DNA of 15,258 nt from JAFGKM01 sp964413825 (GTDB taxonomy: Bacteria; Ratteibacteria; UBA8468; B48-G9; JAFGKM01), in NCBI GenBank assembly GCA_964413825.1, contig CAYPTS010000051.1, forward strand, positions 1 to 15,258. Reading direction: 5' to 3'. The notes below the pieces were generated by a model, which saw nothing but the letters and a program-made list of their open reading frames with translations, was not told where the DNA came from and made no database searches. Position numbers and translations under genes: made by a program. Below, piece after piece: positions 1-6,240 of the stretch (positions are counted from its first letter, which is position 1; each line of letters begins with the position of its first letter).

Positions 1-1
1 G

Positions 2-1018
2 AATCTCCTTGAACTTGAGTCCGGCAGCAATGACCCAATGGCTGTCTTTCTTACCATCGGATGCATTGCACTGATGGGCAAAGAGGGCTTTGCATGGCAC
101 ATGATACCTCTTTTTTTCAGGGAAATGATTTTCGGAGGAGCCGCCGGCTATTTGATGGGACGGCTCATTGTCTTTGTATTTAACCATATAAAACTGGAGC
201 ACGAAGGATTAAGGCCCGTGCTGGATATTTCCCTTGTACCGCTTACATACCTGCTTGCCAATTTCATCGGAGGCAACGGTTTTCTTGCGGTATATGCGGC
301 CGGTATCGTAGTCGGCAACCGCAAGGTTGTGAAAAAATACATGGTAAAAACCCTGCATGATTACATCGCATGGATGATGCAAATAACTATGTTTTTGCTT
401 TTAGGTTTGCTGGCCACTCCTTCAAGAATTGCCGCAATTTTCTGGCCGGGACTTTTGATTTCCTTTTTCCTGATAATCATTGCGCGCCCGTTAAGCATAT
501 TTCTGACCTTACTGCCTTCAAGGTTGCTTAACTACAAAGAGAAAACGCTGGTTTCTTTTGTAGGACTGCGCGGAGCGGTACCCATCATTCTTGCAACATT
601 TCCTTTTGCCGCGGGCATCGGGAATTCAGAAATCATCTTTAATGTAGTCTTTTTTATCGTAATAACTTCTCTTCTTATACAGGGCACCCTCATCCCCCCT
701 GTATCCCGCTCCCTTAACCTGACCAGCAGTATTGCAAGCAAAAAGCAATATCCCATCGAATTGTCACCCACGGAAGGTTTTGACGCCATACTGGAGGAAA
801 TAGTAATACCTTACCATTCCGTTGCGGTCGGACGCACCCTTTTTCAACTGGATATTCCCGACTCTTCCTTGATAGTTGTGGTAGCAAGGGACGACAGGTT
901 TTTATTGCCCAGCCCCGGAACGGTAATGCGCGGCGGCGATGCCGTTCTTGTCCTTGCGAAAAAAGAGGATATCCCGCAGATACGCGAAACTCTGTTCAAA
1001 AAAAAGGAAGGATATTAG
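2..1018 (+). CDS. K+/H+ (NhaP2/CvrA-type) antiporter, C-terminal part, 5' end outside window
   Basis: This inner-membrane monovalent cation/proton antiporter of the CPA1 family is cut by the window edge. The frame is open from base 2, so the ATG at 38 is internal. The first visible residues include ESGSNDPMA, the conserved ion-site motif of NhaP2/CvrA proteins, with its Asn-Asp pair. Several hydrophobic segments follow, then GLRGAVPIILATFPFAAG, another family signature with its conserved Arg. The last 75 or so residues (from about EEIVIPYHSVAVGRTLFQLD to the end) are hydrophilic and match a TrkA-C (RCK-C) regulatory domain, which in this family sits in the cytoplasm and may bind nucleotide or ions. 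The family role is K+ or Na+ export in exchange for protons. About 338 residues are visible, so roughly the N-terminal third is missing. The stop is TAG at 1016-1018. The downstream lipoprotein gene has its own promoter, so this is probably the end of its transcription unit. Confidence 0.9.
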   Translation, partial: NLLELESGSNDPMAVFLTIGCIALMGKEGFAWHMIPLFFREMIFGGAAGYLMGRLIVFVFNHIKLEHEGLRPVLDISLVPLTYLLANFIGGNGFLAVYAAGIVVGNRKVVKKYMVKTLHDYIAWMMQITMFLLLGLLATPSRIAAIFWPGLLISFFLIIIARPLSIFLTLLPSRLLNYKEKTLVSFVGLRGAVPIILATFPFAAGIGNSEIIFNVVFFIVITSLLIQGTLIPPVSRSLNLTSSIASKKQYPIELSPTEGFDAILEEIVIPYHSVAVGRTLFQLDIPDSSLIVVVARDDRFLLPSPGTVMRGGDAVLVLAKKEDIPQIRETLFKKKEGY

Positions 1019-1078
1019 GGTCCGGCAAGCCCTTTTGCACGATATACTGGAACCCTGCATTTTAGTTCCTGTTGTTTG

Positions 1079-1087
1079 TGTTATAAT
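1079..1087 (+). promoter_or_regulatory. Extended -10 promoter for the glycine-zipper lipoprotein gene
   Basis: TGTTATAAT at 1079-1087 is a perfect extended -10 element (TGn followed by TATAAT). A second TATAAT overlaps it at 1087-1092. No convincing -35 hexamer lies 16-18 bases upstream (the sequence there is TTTTAG or close to it), as is usual for extended -10 promoters. Transcription would start near 1094, giving a leader of about 45 bases before the ATG at 1139. Confidence 0.5.
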
Positions 1088-1138
1088 ATAATGGTGTTGA
1101 ATGACATAAAAACAAACAGCAAAAACGGGAGGGGTATT

Positions 1139-1606
1139 ATGAAAAATGCCGTCTTCGCATGGTCTGCCGCAATTTTTCTTATTGCATTCTCGGGATGCCA
1201 GACGCCGTTGACAAGTTCCAGTTATGAAAGGCGCGACGCAAGGCAAATGCAGACGGTCTACTATGGGACGGTGCTTGCGGTAAATGATGTTACTATTGCG
1301 GGAGAACCCGGAGCAATAGGCACTATCGCCGGAGCCGCGGCGGGAGCGGCAGTAGGCCAGACGATAGGAAGCGGAAGGGGCAGGACAGCGGCTACCATCA
1401 TAGGAGGAGCGGCAGGAGCCGTGGCAGGAGGAGCCGCGGAAAAGAAAATAACGACAAAACAGGGAATCGAAATAACCGTAAAGCTGGATGACGGAAGAAC
1501 GGTTGCGGTTGTCCAGGAAAAAACACCGGATGAATTTTTCATAGAGGGCGACACCGTGCAAATACTGCAAATGCAGGACGGCACCACAAGAGTGAAGCAT
1601 CCATAA
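1139..1606 (+). CDS. Glycine-zipper outer-membrane lipoprotein (SlyB-like)
   Basis: The 155-residue product begins with a Lys-containing n-region and a hydrophobic segment ending in the lipobox AFSGC. Cys20 is the predicted lipidated residue, so it should be processed by signal peptidase II and anchored in a membrane. Residues 59-100 are Gly/Ala-rich with GxxxG spacing (IAGAAAGAAVG, IIGGAAGAVAGGAA), the glycine-zipper pattern of the SlyB/17-kDa antigen family. A short beta-rich C-terminal domain follows (ITVKLDDGRTVAVVQE). Homologues contribute to envelope integrity, but no specific function can be read here. The frame is open further upstream to 1076. I chose ATG 1139 because a purine-rich GGGAGGGG ribosome site lies just upstream and because the lipoprotein signal peptide begins there. 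The gene converges on the helicase gene, with only 20 bases between the stops. Confidence 0.85.
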   Translation: MKNAVFAWSAAIFLIAFSGCQTPLTSSSYERRDARQMQTVYYGTVLAVNDVTIAGEPGAIGTIAGAAAGAAVGQTIGSGRGRTAATIIGGAAGAVAGGAAEKKITTKQGIEITVKLDDGRTVAVVQEKTPDEFFIEGDTVQILQMQDGTTRVKHP

Positions 1607-1626
1607 AATTCAAAGCAGAAAAAAGA

Positions 1627-3162
1627 CTAAACGGGGGTGATGGACAACATCCTGTCCACCCGGAAGGTTCTTTCTTCGTTGCTCTTGCGGCAAAATGCCC
1701 TTATCCCCGTAAAACTCGTGCCCATAAACTCCATCTTACCAACGCATTCCGGCAGTATTACACGCACGGATTTCTCGTCATTTTTCTTCAGGTATATTAT
1801 CTCCAGTTCCCGCTTCTTTTTTATGGCATCTTTTATAATCTCTATTTTCTTTTCGAGCGGCATTTCCTTTTCCGATATGGCGTACCTGTATTCCGTCATG
1901 AACTTCACCACGTTCCAGTCTATGAAGATATCCTGTTTCCGTATCTTTTTCTTCAGCACCAGCCCTTCAAGGGATACGCACCTGCTCAACCCCACGTATA
2001 CCTGCCCTGGAGTGAACGCCCCGGCGCCTATGTCCAGTATCACATTGTCAAACGTCTTGCCCTGTGCTTTGTGGATAGTCACCGCCCATGACAACCTTAA
2101 CGGATACTGTTTGAAAGAGCCTGCCTGTTCTGTCTCAATCCGGTCGGTATCCTCATTGTAGACGTAACGGAATATATCCCATTCGAAAGGCGTCACGTCA
2201 ACTGTTTTCCCGCCGAGCAACTGGACAATGATAGTCTCCCCTTCCGGCACTACCATGATTATCCTGCCGATACTTCCGTTGACCCAGCGTTTCTGCTGGT
2301 CGTTGTTAAGCATCATCACCTGTGCGTTTTCCTTCAGGCGCAGTACTTCGTCGGTGGGATAGGTGGCTTTCTCAAACTTCCCCTTAATCTCTGCGTTAAA
2401 CATACATTCTTTTCCAGGAAGTTTTGCCAGCATTCTTTCATTCATCGCCAGCGCCCTGTCATTCTTTGTAGTAAGGGATATGAAAAAACTGCCCTCGTCA
2501 GGTTCGAATTCAGGCATGCAACGGGTATTAAGTTCAGCAAGCATTTCATCGGTAACCGTATTGTTCCTTATGCTGTTGAGTATCTTTATGAAACCCTTAT
2601 CGCTCTGCCGGAATATCCTGTCCAGTTCCAATATATCAAAGGAAATCTCCTTCATCGCGTCGGCGGAGAAAAAGTAGCCGGTGGAATACTTACCCTTGAA
2701 TATTCTTCTCTCTGCCGGAGTGATGACCGGAGGCAATTGGTAAGGGTCCCCGAAAAACACCATCTGCTTGCCCGCAAACGGACTGCCCCTGTTACAGTTC
2801 AACCGCATAAATCTGTCGACACAATCAAGTATATCCGCCCTTACCATGGATATTTCGTCTATAATGATGGTATCTATCTTCTGATAGATATTGTCAGCGG
2901 AGGTTTTGACTATCTTTTTCACCTTATCAAGAGTGATATCCGGCTTGAACCGGAAAAAGGAGTGGATGGTCTGTCCCTGCACGTTGAGGGCTGAAACGCC
3001 TGTGGGAGCGAGGACAACCGCTTTTTTATAGGTAATACTGCGCAGGTATCTCAAAAGAGTGGATTTGCCGGTGCCTGCTCTGCCGGTAATAAAAACATTT
3101 CTGTTGCCCCGCTCTATCAGGTCTATCGCTTTCTGGAATTGCCCGGTAACCTCTATTTCCAT
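1627..3162 (-). CDS. Pif1-family DNA helicase with C-terminal WYL domain
   Basis: The 511-residue product is a superfamily 1B 5'-to-3' DNA helicase of the Pif1/RecD-like group. Motif I (Walker A) GRAGTGKS is at 27-34, motif II DEIS at 102-105, and the motif III region GDPYQLPP at 138-145. TIHKAQGKT at 362-370 and VGLSR at 390-394 are motifs V/VI. Residues of about 437-511 (IEIIKDAIKKKRELEIIYLK, SVRVILPE, ERTFRVDRM) have the layout of a WYL domain, although the namesake W-Y-L is degraded to FMG/TGI. Pif1 helicases with a C-terminal WYL domain are known in Thermotoga, where that domain was reported to bind single-stranded DNA. The expected role is in replication, recombination or unwinding of structured DNA. 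The start ATG 3160-3162 places the first helicase helix normally, but no strong Shine-Dalgarno sequence precedes it. The gene stands alone on this strand. Confidence 0.9.
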   Translation of the reverse strand: MEIEVTGQFQKAIDLIERGNRNVFITGRAGTGKSTLLRYLRSITYKKAVVLAPTGVSALNVQGQTIHSFFRFKPDITLDKVKKIVKTSADNIYQKIDTIIIDEISMVRADILDCVDRFMRLNCNRGSPFAGKQMVFFGDPYQLPPVITPAERRIFKGKYSTGYFFSADAMKEISFDILELDRIFRQSDKGFIKILNSIRNNTVTDEMLAELNTRCMPEFEPDEGSFFISLTTKNDRALAMNERMLAKLPGKECMFNAEIKGKFEKATYPTDEVLRLKENAQVMMLNNDQQKRWVNGSIGRIIMVVPEGETIIVQLLGGKTVDVTPFEWDIFRYVYNEDTDRIETEQAGSFKQYPLRLSWAVTIHKAQGKTFDNVILDIGAGAFTPGQVYVGLSRCVSLEGLVLKKKIRKQDIFIDWNVVKFMTEYRYAISEKEMPLEKKIEIIKDAIKKKRELEIIYLKKNDEKSVRVILPECVGKMEFMGTSFTGIRAFCRKSNEERTFRVDRMLSITPV

Positions 3163-3246
3163 AGTCGTTGTAAAGCAGAAAACAGGTATTTGTGTCTAAG
3201 ATATTTAAACTATTGTTCTCTCCGCATGATACGATAGAACTGTTTT

Positions 3247-3252
3247 ATTATA
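3247..3252 (-). promoter_or_regulatory. Possible -10 element for the Pif1-WYL helicase gene
   Basis: On the minus strand the hexamer at 3252-3247 reads TATAAT, preceded by a poor -35 (TTTTTC, 18-base spacer). Transcription from it would leave a leader of about 80 bases before the helicase ATG at 3162. The -10 match is exact but the -35 is weak, so this is tentative. Confidence 0.3.
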
Positions 3253-3280
3253 CCTGCACAACGCTCTTTTGAAAAACGAA

Positions 3281-3308
3281 TTGCGGAAAAGGGGGAAGAT
3301 GGTAAAAT
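3281..3308 (+). promoter_or_regulatory. Possible promoter of the uncharacterised gene at 3346
   Basis: TTGCGG (3281-3286) and TAAAAT (3303-3308) are separated by 16 bases, and TGG directly precedes the -10, giving an extended -10 form (TGGTAAAAT). The start point would be near 3315. That leaves only about 7 bases before ATG 3322 but about 31 before ATG 3346, which is one reason to prefer the second start. Confidence 0.35.
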
Positions 3309-3345
3309 AGGGGGGAAGTGGATGGCAAGCACGGAGGATAAAGAG

Positions 3346-4110
3346 ATGATACAGGTGATGCTGATACCGGAGACGGGAAAGAAGTTGATAGGTATGGCGG
3401 TTGCGGTGCATCCAGCGGTAAAAAAAGCGCTGAAGTCGGGAACGGTGGTGGTTATCGCAGGGACTACAAACGGGTACGCCGCAGAGGAGATTCTGAAAAC
3501 TATCGGTCAGGCCGAAGGTTTTTCAAGAGATGGATTTTTCAGGGGTGTAACGGTGCCGCGGTCGATACCGGCGGACGCATCGGGAAGGCAGGCGGCAGAC
3601 AGAACGTTTCCCGGAGATGCAATTATCATAAAAGGGAAATTGCTGAAAGGCAAAACAATCTTTGACGTTGCAGACGAATTGAAAGAAGGCGACGTGGTTA
3701 TCAAAGGAGCCAATGCTGTAAACACGGAACAGAAGCGCGCCGCAATACTCATAGGGCATCCAAAGGGCGGCACGGTAATCGCGGCATTGCAGGCGTCTAT
3801 AGGAAGGCGGGTAAAAACGATAATACCCGTGGGACTGGAAAAGAGAGTCTCCGGCAGTCTCGATGAACTGGCGGAAAAGGTGAATGCGCCGGGAGCAAGA
3901 GGTTTAAGACTCCTGCCGGTCCCCGGAGAGATTCTTACCGAAATTGAAGCCGTCTCCATTATTTCGGGAGCGGAAGCGGAACTCTTTGCCGCCGGAGGGG
4001 TTTGCGGAGCCGAAGGAGCGGTATGGCTTGCGGTAAAAGGAACGGCGGAGGAAGAAAAAAAGATAAAGAAAATTATTGGTGCGCTTGATAAAAAAACGGA
4101 TAAAAGGTAG
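3346..4110 (+). CDS. Uncharacterised conserved alpha/beta protein, possibly NagB/RpiA-like
   Basis: I do not recognise a characterised family. The product (254 residues) is soluble, with no signal peptide or membrane segment, and alternates hydrophobic strands with Gly-rich turns. Visible motifs are VVVIAGTTNGYAAEEIL near the N-terminus, GDVVIKGANAVNTEQKRAA in the middle, then IGHPKGGTVIAAL, IIPVGLEKRV and FAAGGVCGAEGAVWLAVKG near the end. The GTTN-type loop and the later Asp-x-x-x-x-Gly-Ala-Asn strand resemble sugar-isomerase/CoA-transferase (ISOCOT, NagB/RpiA) folds, so it may bind a phosphorylated or anionic small molecule. That is inference only. Two starts compete. ATG 3346 has GGAGG 8 bases upstream and fits the predicted promoter. 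ATG 3322 has an AGGGGG-like site and would add eight hydrophilic residues. The next gene begins 22 bases downstream, so the two are probably cotranscribed. Confidence 0.75.
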   Translation: MIQVMLIPETGKKLIGMAVAVHPAVKKALKSGTVVVIAGTTNGYAAEEILKTIGQAEGFSRDGFFRGVTVPRSIPADASGRQAADRTFPGDAIIIKGKLLKGKTIFDVADELKEGDVVIKGANAVNTEQKRAAILIGHPKGGTVIAALQASIGRRVKTIIPVGLEKRVSGSLDELAEKVNAPGARGLRLLPVPGEILTEIEAVSIISGAEAELFAAGGVCGAEGAVWLAVKGTAEEEKKIKKIIGALDKKTDKR

Positions 4111-4132
4111 AATGTAGAAAAAGGAGGCATGA

Positions 4133-4459
4133 ATGGAAAAGAAAGTGATTGACGAGGGCAAGTCGCTTGCATGGCTGTCGTATCTGGGGCTTCTTCTGTT
4201 AATACCTCTGCTTGTTAATAAGAATAACGAGTACTCAAAGTTTCATGTAAAACAGGGCATGATACTGCTGATTTCATGGATAGCGCTATCAATCGTGTCC
4301 GTCGTGCTGGGTTTTATACCCGTCATCGGATGGATTATATCCGGAGCTGGATGGATATTCCTGCTGGTATTGATGATAATGGGCATAGTGAACGCCCTGA
4401 CGGAAAAAACAACGCCGCTGCCGGTCATAGGCAAGTACGCGGAGAAGATAAAGATATAA
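4133..4459 (+). CDS. DUF4870-like (Tic20-type) small integral membrane protein
   Basis: This 108-residue protein begins with a short cytosolic stretch followed by LAWLSYLGLLLLIPLL. It then has the family signature YSKFHVKQGMILL and two further hydrophobic segments (about residues 46-66 and 68-88), followed by a charged tail. The pattern matches the DUF4870 family, small proteins with three or four membrane passes that are loosely related to Tic20; their biochemical role is not established. A perfect ribosome site, AAGGAGG at 4121-4127, lies 5 bases before ATG 4133. The nearby ATG at 4129 is out of frame and stops after a few codons. The gene follows the uncharacterised alpha/beta gene by 22 bases and is probably translated from the same message. 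Its transcript would run into the palindromic repeat that starts 18 bases after the stop. Confidence 0.8.
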   Translation: MEKKVIDEGKSLAWLSYLGLLLLIPLLVNKNNEYSKFHVKQGMILLISWIALSIVSVVLGFIPVIGWIISGAGWIFLLVLMIMGIVNALTEKTTPLPVIGKYAEKIKI

Positions 4460-4476
4460 TCAACCCTGCCAGCTTG

Positions 4477-4569
4477 TCATTGCGAGGTGAAACCGAAGCA
4501 ATTTCATATTAAGGTTGAGATTGCCGCGCTATAAAACCCCGTAGAACGGGGCACGGCGGCTCGCAATGA
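4477..4569. repeat. Dispersed palindromic repeat (TCATTGCGAG...CTCGCAATGA)
   Basis: The ends are perfect 10-base inverted repeats: TCATTGCGAG at 4477-4486 and CTCGCAATGA at 4560-4569. Inside are a second pair, GCAATTTCA (4498-4506) with TGAGATTGC (4516-4524, one mismatch), and a tight hairpin CCCCGT-AGA-ACGGGG (4537-4551). The element contains no reading frame. Repeats with these ends are widespread in many bacterial genomes as short non-autonomous palindromic elements. It lies between converging genes (stops at 4459 and 4579), so its hairpins may also end transcription from both sides. There is no clear U-tract, which makes the terminator role an inference. Confidence 0.75.
4537..4551. terminator. 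Hairpin inside the palindromic repeat, possible bidirectional terminator
   Basis: CCCCGT (4537-4542) and ACGGGG (4546-4551) form a 6-bp GC-rich stem with a 3-base AGA loop. An AT-rich stretch (ATAAAA, 4531-4536) flanks it on the left, which is a weak U-rich tract for minus-strand transcripts leaving lipA (stop at 4579). It sits midway between convergent stops. No run of T follows on the plus strand, so terminator strength is doubtful there. Confidence 0.3.
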
Positions 4570-4578
4570 AAACGACGG

Positions 4579-5412
4579 TTACAGGTACAAGTGGGCGCGG
4601 TAGGAGGTTCTCACGTATGTCCCGCTTTCTGCATGTTTAAAACCCATTTCTTTTGCTTTTCTTCCGTAGAGTTCGAACTCTTCCGCACCGATTGTGCGCT
4701 TGACAGGGTAAGAATTTTTTGAGGGGGCGAGGTACTGCCCTATGCTTAAAAAATCACAGCCTGCGTCCAGCAGGTCTTTCATCACACAAAATATCTCATC
4801 CTCTTTTTCTCCAAGCCCGAGCATGATGCCGGACTTGGTCAACTGTCCGGGCTTCAGCTTTCTGACCGTTCTCAAGACATTCAGGGACCTGCCATAATCC
4901 GCCCTGCTCCTTAACTCCGGGTATAAGCGGGGCACGGTCTCCACGTTATGGGAAACGACCTCCGGAGATGCGCTGACAACGGTTTTCAAAGAATCCTCAC
5001 TGCCATTGAAGTCAGGTATCAATACCTCCGTTTTTTTCAAGTCTCCAATCTGCCTTATCGCCTCAACGGTTTTGCGGAAGATGCCGGCGCCGCCGTCAGG
5101 CATGTCGTCCCTGGTCACGCTGGTGACAACAACGTAGTTTATCCCGAGCGCCTTTACCGCGGACGCGACATTTGCCGGTTCATTCTCGTCGACGGCACGG
5201 GGCCTGCCTTTTTTCACATTGCAGAAGGTGCAGTTCCTCGTGCAGACGTCCCCGAGTATGAGAAAGGTTGCGGTGTGTTGAGAGAAACACTCCGATATGT
5301 TGGGACACCTGCTCTCTTCGCATACGGAATGAAGGTTGAACCGCCGGAGAATTTTTTTCGTTTCCGTAAGTTCCGAGAGGCGTATTTTTTTACGAGGAGG
5401 GTTATTGTTCAT
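4579..5412 (-). CDS. lipA: Lipoyl synthase
   Basis: LipA is a radical SAM enzyme that inserts two sulfur atoms into the octanoyl chain on lipoyl domains, finishing the lipoyl cofactor. The auxiliary cluster motif is C31-x4-C36-x5-C42 (CEESRCPNISEC). The radical SAM motif is C57-x3-C61-x2-C64 (CTRNCTFC). The C-terminal RTSY at 268-271 corresponds to the RSSY motif, keeping a serine that can ligate the auxiliary cluster. The 277-residue length is slightly short because the usual N-terminal KPxWLR segment is reduced. The start ATG at 5412 overlaps the upstream lipM gene by 11 bases, which implies translational coupling; only a weak purine stretch (GTAAGAAAA) precedes it. As the last gene of the gcv-lip operon, its obvious substrate is octanoylated GcvH encoded upstream. 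Confidence 0.95.
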   Translation of the reverse strand: MNNNPPRKKIRLSELTETKKILRRFNLHSVCEESRCPNISECFSQHTATFLILGDVCTRNCTFCNVKKGRPRAVDENEPANVASAVKALGINYVVVTSVTRDDMPDGGAGIFRKTVEAIRQIGDLKKTEVLIPDFNGSEDSLKTVVSASPEVVSHNVETVPRLYPELRSRADYGRSLNVLRTVRKLKPGQLTKSGIMLGLGEKEDEIFCVMKDLLDAGCDFLSIGQYLAPSKNSYPVKRTIGAEEFELYGRKAKEMGFKHAESGTYVRTSYRAHLYL

Positions 5413-6154
5413 ATTTTCTTACGATTTGTTTTTCGCTTTCGGAAAGGTCTTGTTTTTCGAGTGCCGCGGAAAATACCGAGCAGAAACTGTCCCGCATGAT
5501 GCCGGCAAATTCCCCGAAGGCAATATCCCTGCCCAGAGATTGTTTAAGCGACGTGGTTTTATTGACCGCGGAGGAAACCGGTTCTTTCACGTATTTCAGT
5601 ACCGGCGGGAACTCCATGTCCAGAGGGATTGAGCCGTGCTGGAGGATGATTTTCCTGCGCCATTTCTGTGCGTTGCCGCCGATTTTCCTGCCGCCGATAA
5701 GTATGTCGTAATCCTCAAAAGACGAGAAACAGAAACTGGAACGGATTTTATTGCCTGCGCGGCAGTCTATCGCAAAACACGGGTCCAGGCCGCACCGCCG
5801 GTAGGATTCGAGAAGAAACGAACATATGGTTTTATATCCTTCCTTGACTGTAATGGGAGTTCCTATGTCCTGCTCGGAACATACCACGGAATACGTTACC
5901 TCCCTGCAGTGGTATATGATGCCGCCGCCGGTGGCGCGTTTTACTATGGGAATGCCGTCCCTTTCGCACGCAGGCACGTCAAGAACCGCTTCCGCGTTCT
6001 GTGAACAGCCGATGGAAAAACCGGGAGGGGACCAGCCGTAAATGCGGAAGACCGGCATGCGCGCAAACTCGTATATCTCGATAAGCGCCTCGTCGATTGC
6101 CATGTTGGCACAGGGATGCATGTATCCGGAATCAAGGAAACGCCAGATAGTCAT
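5402..6154 (-). CDS. lipM: Octanoyltransferase, LipM type
   Basis: This 250-residue protein belongs to the biotin/lipoate protein ligase family (BPL_LplA_LipB). It has RATGGGIIYH at 73-82, the ligand-binding signature, and GGRKIGGNAQ at 154-163 with the conserved Lys157. FCFSSFEDYDI places a Cys at 142, and ILQHGSIPL follows the Lys loop. LipM enzymes use a cysteine at this position as the acyl-thioester nucleophile, whereas LplA ligases lack it and LipB has a different layout. It should transfer octanoate from acyl carrier protein to GcvH, after which LipA adds sulfur. An LplA-like lipoate ligase is the main alternative, but the Cys and the adjacent lipA argue against it. The ATG lies 12 bases after the gcvPB stop, and its ribosome site (AGGTGAGGGGGG) lies in repeat-derived sequence. 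Confidence 0.85.
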   Translation of the reverse strand: MTIWRFLDSGYMHPCANMAIDEALIEIYEFARMPVFRIYGWSPPGFSIGCSQNAEAVLDVPACERDGIPIVKRATGGGIIYHCREVTYSVVCSEQDIGTPITVKEGYKTICSFLLESYRRCGLDPCFAIDCRAGNKIRSSFCFSSFEDYDILIGGRKIGGNAQKWRRKIILQHGSIPLDMEFPPVLKYVKEPVSSAVNKTTSLKQSLGRDIAFGEFAGIMRDSFCSVFSAALEKQDLSESEKQIVRKYEQ

Positions 6155-6160
6155 TTTATA

Positions 6161-6240
6161 CCCCCCTCACCTATCCTCTCCCCGGAGGGTAGAGGGAACA
6201 ATTGGAAAATCTTCTCCCCGAAGGGGGGAGGGAACAGGCG
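6161..6240. repeat. Two tandem hairpin repeat units at the gcvPB/lipM junction
   Basis: Two related units with 20 of 24 core bases identical are spaced 36 bases apart, an exact multiple of three. Unit one folds as CCTCT-C-CCC-GGA-GGG-T-AGAGG (6175-6195, one C/T mismatch). Unit two folds at 6211-6231 around a GAA loop. The same core (CTCTCCCC, short loop, GGGTAGAG) recurs at 9047-9065, so this is a dispersed intergenic repeat family. On the minus strand the units encode the final residues of GcvPB, include its TGA stop, and supply the purine-rich region before lipM. Confidence 0.75.

Noticed and set aside
1641..1658. TGGACA-acatcc-TGTCCA hairpin as a terminator between the lipoprotein and helicase genes
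   Set aside because: It is within helicase coding sequence, the stem is only 6 bp, and no T-run follows on either strand.
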